NCBI GenBank assembly: GCA_021816505.1
Contig: JAKAXS010000086.1
Location: forward strand, 1 to 9,081
Direction of reading: 5' to 3'
DNA from: Pseudomonadota bacterium
Lineage (GTDB): Bacteria > Pseudomonadota > Alphaproteobacteria > Rhizobiales > Hyphomicrobiaceae
DNA length: 9,081 nucleotides
Position 1 is the stretch's first letter; the number at the start of each line of letters is the position of its first letter. This document shows positions 5,311 to 9,081 of this stretch, piece by piece. The translations under genes were made by a program, and so were the position numbers. The notes under the pieces were generated by a model, which ran no database searches, was not told the DNA's origin, and worked only from the letters and a program-made list of their open reading frames with translations.

Positions 5311-7221
5311 ATGAACCGGAAACTCCTAATGCTTGCAGGCAGCCTGATGGTTGCCTCGCTCGGCGTGAGCACGCCCGTGCTCGCCAACGCCGAGATTGAA
5401 GAAAGGGCGAAAAATGAAAACCTGTGGCCCGCGCCCGGCCGCGACAACCAGCTGACGCGTCATTCCAAGTTGAAAGACATCAACACGGATACCGTCGGCA
5501 AGATGCAGATGATCTGGACGCAGTCGATGAACTCGACGCGCGGCCAGGAAGGCCAGCCGGTCGTCGTCGAGCATGACGGTAAGCCGATGATGTTCTTCTC
5601 GTCCGGCTGCCCCGACATGGCCCGCTGCAACGTGGTGCAGGCGCTGGATCTCACCGATCCGGACAAGCCGAAGCAAGTCTGGAACTACGTCAAGACGACG
5701 GACCGCGACGAGTCGGCCATTCCGCGCGCCTGCTGCGATACGATCCACCGCGGCGTCAACTACGTCAAAGGCAAGCTGATCTATCATACCCTCGACGGCT
5801 TCATCATCGCGCTCGATGCCTCGACGGGTAAAGAAGTCTGGGTCGTCAAGCACGCCTATCCGGAGAAGGGCGAAACCCACTCCGGCCCGACACTGATCGC
5901 CGAGAACCTGGTGATCGGCGGCTTCGGCGGTGACGAGTTCGCGGCCCGCGGCCGACTGACGGCATACGACGTCGAAACCGGCAAGGAAGTGTGGAAGTGC
6001 CACGCCACCGGTTCCGACAAGGATGTTTGCCTGACGCCGGAATCGAACAAGGCCAACCCTCACTTCGGCACGGCTGGCAAGGATATCGGCATCTCGTCGT
6101 ATCCGGGTCCGGTCGGTGACCACAAGGAAGGCGAATGGCAGATCGGCGGCGGCGCATATTGGGCATGGGGCAGCTATGACCCCGAGCTCAAGATGATCTT
6201 CTGGTCGACCGGCAACCCCGGCCACTGGAGCCCCAGCTATCGCTGCGGCTACAAGGGCGCAGACCTGACCCACGACAAGTGCAACGACGGCACCTACGAC
6301 AACAAGTGGTCGATGACGACGTTCGCGCGCAAGGTGGACACTGGCGAAGTTGTCTGGGCCTACCAGATGACGCCGTTCGACCAGTGGGACTACGACGGCG
6401 TGAACGAGAACATCCTGTCGGAGATGGAAATCGACGGCAAGAAGTACAAGACGCTCGTTCACTTCGACCGTAACGGCTTCGCTTACGTTCACGACCGCAC
6501 GAACGGCACGCTGCTGCGCGCCCACAAGTTCGTGACCGTGGACTGGGCCGAGAAGGTGGACCTCAAGACCGGCCGTCCGGTCAAGGTGCGCGAACACTCG
6601 CCATTCGAAGTCGGCCGCAACACGCCGGTTTGCCCGTCCGCAATGGGCGGCAAGGACCAGCAGCCCTGCGCGCACGATCCGAAGGAGCCGACCAAGTACT
6701 ACTGCCCCACGAACAACTGGTGCATGGAGGACGAACCTCAGGAGCGCACGCACACGCAGCAGGGCACGGTCTACGTGTTCGCCAACGTGTACATGTATCC
6801 CGAGAAGCCCGGCATCACCGGCAAGTTCAAGAAGTTCGACGTCGTGACCGGTAAGGCCGATTGGGAAATCCCCGATCCGTTCCCGAACTGGGGTGGCGCT
6901 CTGGTGACCGACGGCGGCCTGGTGTTCTACGGCTCGCTCGGTGGTGACTTCCGTGCCGTCGACCGCAAGTCGGGCAAGGTGCTCTGGGAGCGCAAGCTGT
7001 CCTCCGGCATCATCGGCAATCCGATCACCTACAAGGTCAAGGGTAAGCAGTACGTCTCCGTGTTCGCCGGCATCGGCGGCTGGATCGGCCTGCCTGTCAC
7101 CGCTGGCCTCGACATGAACGACAAGTTCGGTGCGATCGGTGCAACGGCAATGGCGAAAGCTGCCAACCTGCCGTCGATCCCGCCGGGTGCAAACCTCTAC
7201 ACGTTCCGTCTCTTCGATTGA
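5311..7221 (+). CDS. xoxF: Lanthanide-dependent PQQ methanol dehydrogenase, XoxF type
   Basis: Periplasmic quinoprotein that oxidises methanol (and often formaldehyde) with PQQ and passes electrons to a dedicated cytochrome c. The 636-residue precursor has a signal peptide with likely cleavage after VLA (residue 25). The eight-bladed propeller is visible as W-docking motifs at 167-177, 218-228, 509-518 and 549-559. The vicinal disulfide pair is C141-C142. Metal and active-site residues by alignment from memory are E209 (GGDEF), N302 (STGNPG), catalytic D360 and D362 in WDYDGVNENIL, and R387 in HFDRNGF. The Asp two residues after the catalytic Asp is the lanthanide signature; calcium-type MxaF has Ala there. 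Unusual points: 12 cysteines in the precursor against about four in canonical enzymes, and insertions of about 9 and 15 residues flanking N302. It is followed by a xoxJ-type gene; the divergent two-component pair is a candidate regulator. The XoxF clade is not certain. Confidence 0.96.
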   Translation: MNRKLLMLAGSLMVASLGVSTPVLANAEIEERAKNENLWPAPGRDNQLTRHSKLKDINTDTVGKMQMIWTQSMNSTRGQEGQPVVVEHDGKPMMFFSSGCPDMARCNVVQALDLTDPDKPKQVWNYVKTTDRDESAIPRACCDTIHRGVNYVKGKLIYHTLDGFIIALDASTGKEVWVVKHAYPEKGETHSGPTLIAENLVIGGFGGDEFAARGRLTAYDVETGKEVWKCHATGSDKDVCLTPESNKANPHFGTAGKDIGISSYPGPVGDHKEGEWQIGGGAYWAWGSYDPELKMIFWSTGNPGHWSPSYRCGYKGADLTHDKCNDGTYDNKWSMTTFARKVDTGEVVWAYQMTPFDQWDYDGVNENILSEMEIDGKKYKTLVHFDRNGFAYVHDRTNGTLLRAHKFVTVDWAEKVDLKTGRPVKVREHSPFEVGRNTPVCPSAMGGKDQQPCAHDPKEPTKYYCPTNNWCMEDEPQERTHTQQGTVYVFANVYMYPEKPGITGKFKKFDVVTGKADWEIPDPFPNWGGALVTDGGLVFYGSLGGDFRAVDRKSGKVLWERKLSSGIIGNPITYKVKGKQYVSVFAGIGGWIGLPVTAGLDMNDKFGAIGATAMAKAANLPSIPPGANLYTFRLFD

Positions 7222-7242
7222 TGGACGTGTGACAAAACCGGC

Positions 7243-7274
7243 AAACGCCTGGTGCCGAGAGGTCCCGGGCGTTT
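7243..7274 (+). terminator. Hairpin just after xoxF, weak terminator or attenuator
   Basis: AAACGCCTGG (7243-7252) pairs with CCGGGCGTTT (7265-7274), ten pairs including one G-T, around a 12-nt loop. It begins 21 nt after the xoxF stop. The following bases (CGCCGTTGAG) are not a T-run, so termination would be partial at best. Partial termination would suit a highly expressed xoxF followed by a less needed accessory gene. Confidence 0.45.
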
Positions 7275-7288
7275 CGCCGTTGAGTGTT

Positions 7289-7323
7289 CCCTCTCCCCAT
7301 CCCTGCACGTGATGGGGAGAGGG
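7289..7323 (+). repeat. Strong hairpin covering the ribosome-binding site of the xoxJ-like gene
   Basis: Perfect 13-bp arms CCCTCTCCCCATC (7289-7301) and GATGGGGAGAGGG (7311-7323) enclose a 9-nt loop. The right arm contains the purine-rich Shine-Dalgarno sequence GGGGAGAGGG and ends 2 nt before the ATG at 7326. As RNA it would hide the start and also protect the xoxF message from 3' decay. Similar CCCTCTCCCC/GGGGAGAGGG palindromes are scattered in many proteobacterial genomes, so it may be an inserted repeat. Confidence 0.7.
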
Positions 7324-7325
7324 TG

Positions 7326-9081
7326 ATGTCGACGATCTATCACCACCAAACTCGGAAGGGTCTGCAATTGCCTCTCGCACCAATCCGCTTTCTGCTTGTG
7401 GCGCTCGTCTGCGCTGCGGGCACCATGTCGGCAACCGCCCAGCAGCAGTCATCGAAGCTTCGGGATTACACGAAGAACAAGAACTTCGATGACCTGACGC
7501 AGGCCGAGCACACGGCTGCCAAGCAGGAGGCACGCACCGCCACACTGAAGCGCATTCGCGTGTGCGCGGACCCCGGCAACATGCCCATGTCAAACGACAA
7601 GGAGGAGGGGTACCAGAACAAGATCGCCAGGCTTCTCGCGAAATCAATGGGCGGCGAAGCCACCTTTTTCTGGCGTCCGTATCTTGAGCGCGGCGTGACG
7701 CGGCAGACCTTCGCCAACGACGAGTGCGACATCCTCATGGACATGCCGGTCGGCGGTCTGCAGAGCATCCTGACGACCAACCCGATCTATCGCTCGACAT
7801 ATGTCATGGCTTGGCGCAACGACAGCGGTTTTGACTTCAAGAGCCTCGACGATCCGAAACTGAAGGAACTCAAGATCGGCGTCTACCAGCACTCCGGCAT
7901 GCGCGAGGCGTTCAGCCGGCGCGGCTGCGGCGAAGACAACATGGAATTGCACGTCATCTCGCACATGGCGGATCTGCGCCCTGAAGAACAGCCCTGGCGC
8001 CAGGTGCAGAAGGTCATCGACAAGCAACTCGATGTCGCGGCCGTGTGGGGCCCGTTCGCCGGCTGGCTGCCGAAGATGAAGGGAGAGCCGCTCACCATTC
8101 GTCCCGTGAACATGATGGAAGACAAGGTGCCGATGGAGTTTGAACTCGCCATCGGCATGCGGCAGACCAACGTGCTGCTGAAGTACATGATCGACTGGGC
8201 ACTCGATCGCAACAAGGACGAGATCGCCAAGATCCTCGCGGACTACGGGGTGCCGCTCGTGGAGTGCAGCCGGTGCACGGTGCAGGGCGACCTGCCTTCG
8301 CACGGCACCTACTACGAGAAGCTGCGCGGCCTTGCCCACGCCGAGGATCGCTACCTGAAGCAGTCGGCACGGCTGGCCCATACCGAACAGGCAACCGCCG
8401 ACCAGATCGTGACCGACGAGCGTGTTACGGCCTGGCTGAACGACGGCGCTGATCTCAACGACGAACTTGGCAATGCCATCATCGGCAATGACGCACATCG
8501 CGTGGCGCTGTTGATCGAGAAGGGTGCCGACGTCAGTTATCGCGACAGCAATGGATATGCTCCGCTGCACAGCGCGGCGCGCAATCGCAACGGGCCGCTG
8601 GTGGAGCTGCTGGCGAAGCACAAAGCCGATGTCAACGCACCGGACGCAGACGGCTACGCGCCGATCTTCTACGCGGCCGCGCGCAATCACGTGCCCACAA
8701 TCGAGACGCTCGTCAAACTCGGCGCCAACGCCGACGCGAAGGACAAGAACGGCATCACGCCGCTCGTTCAATCGCTGTCGGACGGCCGTTACTACGCCGC
8801 CAAGGCCTTGATCGACCGTGGCGCGAACGTGAACCTTCCAGCCGGGGCAGATGGCATAACACCGCTCATGGCGGTCGCCACGCAGCTCACGGCGCAGACC
8901 CGCCAATCGCACGTGACGCAAGGCCCGGCGCCGTCGGTCCTCGCCGACGAACTGATCAAGAAGGGCGCCGACGTCAATGCAGTGACGCAACACGGCGTGA
9001 CGGCGCTGATGATCGCTGCCGGCCACAACAATGCACCAATGATCGGCCTGCTGCTGCGCGCGGGCGCCGATCCGGCGCTCA
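7326..9081 (+). CDS. xoxJ: XoxJ-like periplasmic binding protein fused to ankyrin repeats (3' end outside window)
   Basis: The frame is open from 7326 to the right edge (585 codons plus one base) and has no stop in the window. A signal peptide lies at about 19-38 (hydrophobic FLLVALVCAAG, then ATA before QQQ). Residues about 74-310 match the quinoprotein dehydrogenase-associated substrate-binding family that includes XoxJ/MxaJ: RVCADPGNMPMSN (78-90), EGYQNKIA (94-101), then CDILMDMPVGG and TNPIYRSTYV (134-160). XoxJ is thought to help activate or bind XoxF in the periplasm. A linker with C314-x2-C317 (not a CxxCH haem site) leads to about six ankyrin repeats from residue 376 onward, for example NGYAPLHSAARN, DGYAPIFYAA and HGVTALMIAAG, with GADVN-type ends. 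The start is uncertain: ATG 7326 lies beside the hairpin, while TTG 7368 has GGAAGG 8 nt upstream and gives a shorter signal peptide. Confidence 0.88.
   Translation, partial: MSTIYHHQTRKGLQLPLAPIRFLLVALVCAAGTMSATAQQQSSKLRDYTKNKNFDDLTQAEHTAAKQEARTATLKRIRVCADPGNMPMSNDKEEGYQNKIARLLAKSMGGEATFFWRPYLERGVTRQTFANDECDILMDMPVGGLQSILTTNPIYRSTYVMAWRNDSGFDFKSLDDPKLKELKIGVYQHSGMREAFSRRGCGEDNMELHVISHMADLRPEEQPWRQVQKVIDKQLDVAAVWGPFAGWLPKMKGEPLTIRPVNMMEDKVPMEFELAIGMRQTNVLLKYMIDWALDRNKDEIAKILADYGVPLVECSRCTVQGDLPSHGTYYEKLRGLAHAEDRYLKQSARLAHTEQATADQIVTDERVTAWLNDGADLNDELGNAIIGNDAHRVALLIEKGADVSYRDSNGYAPLHSAARNRNGPLVELLAKHKADVNAPDADGYAPIFYAAARNHVPTIETLVKLGANADAKDKNGITPLVQSLSDGRYYAAKALIDRGANVNLPAGADGITPLMAVATQLTAQTRQSHVTQGPAPSVLADELIKKGADVNAVTQHGVTALMIAAGHNNAPMIGLLLRAGADPAL
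8451..9081 (+). repeat. Ankyrin-repeat coding region of the XoxJ-like protein
   Basis: Units of about 33 residues begin at roughly 376, 407, 440, 473, 506 and 554 of the protein, each with an N/D-G-x-x-P/A-L turn and an LL-x-x-GA-x-x-N helix end. The fifth unit carries an insertion of about 15 residues (around 521-536, rich in Q, T and P). The last unit is cut by the window edge, so the total number is unknown. A degenerate half-repeat (AWLNDGADLN, 369-378) precedes the first. Confidence 0.88.

Noticed and set aside
5326..7647. A 773-codon open frame on the minus strand opposite xoxF
   Set aside because: It is the antisense shadow of a high-GC gene: the plus strand has a full, motif-rich XoxF with signal peptide and ribosome-binding site, and the antisense product shows no domain.
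8265..8276. C314-x2-C317 of the XoxJ-like protein as a haem c site
   Set aside because: The residue after the second cysteine is threonine, not the histidine required in CxxCH; it may instead be a disulfide or metal pair.
7644..9026. A 460-codon open frame on the minus strand
   Set aside because: It lies opposite the XoxJ-ankyrin gene, whose frame shows clear family motifs and ankyrin repeats; the antisense product is arginine/valine/histidine-rich without recognisable structure.
1..9081. CRISPR arrays, tRNA, rRNA, transposases or integrase sites
   Set aside because: No spaced direct repeats, tRNA-like cloverleaf, rRNA sequence or transposase motif was seen on either strand.

Overview
The window looks like chromosomal DNA of a GC-rich alphaproteobacterium, most likely a methylotrophic member of the Hyphomicrobiales (Rhizobiales; Hyphomicrobium-like). 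Three things point there: an IscR-type regulator overlapping a cysteine desulfurase at the head of a suf-type operon, a strong match to the rhizobial Irr (ICE) box in front of it, and a lanthanide-type methanol dehydrogenase gene (xoxF). The genus is inference; no rRNA or other taxonomic marker is present.

Layout. (1) 1-515, minus strand: the first 20 codons of a cysteine desulfurase and, upstream of it with an ATGA overlap, an Rrf2/IscR regulator. This is the start of an Fe-S cluster assembly operon running off the left edge. (2) 516-801: divergent intergenic region with a near-consensus Irr box over a possible iscR -10 element, and two adjacent palindromes in front of the next gene. (3) 802-2582, plus strand: two unrelated alpha/beta-hydrolase genes 23 nt apart. 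(4) 2590-2650: a 61-nt palindrome between convergent genes. (5) 2649-4807, minus strand: a NarL-family response regulator and its HisKA_3 sensor kinase, with an ATGA overlap; position and family suggest MxaX/MxaY (MoxX/MoxY). (6) 4808-5310: a 503-nt divergent control region, with no convincing gene, holding a 74-nt nested inverted repeat. (7) 5311-7221, plus strand: xoxF. (8) 7222-7325: two hairpins, the second covering the ribosome-binding site of the next gene. (9) 7326 to the right edge: a periplasmic binding-protein-like XoxJ protein fused to a C-terminal run of ankyrin repeats; the gene is not finished in the window and is easily missed because it has no stop here.

How the parts work together. 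XoxF oxidises methanol in the periplasm with PQQ and a lanthanide. XoxJ is the usual accessory protein encoded beside it, thought to help activate or deliver electrons from the enzyme. The divergent two-component pair is well placed to control xoxF. The left half (Fe-S assembly plus hydrolases) is a separate, iron-controlled neighbourhood.

The most unusual items are the XoxJ-ankyrin fusion, a XoxF with 12 cysteines and two insertions around the metal site, the hairpin that covers the xoxJ start, and the structured element upstream of xoxF.
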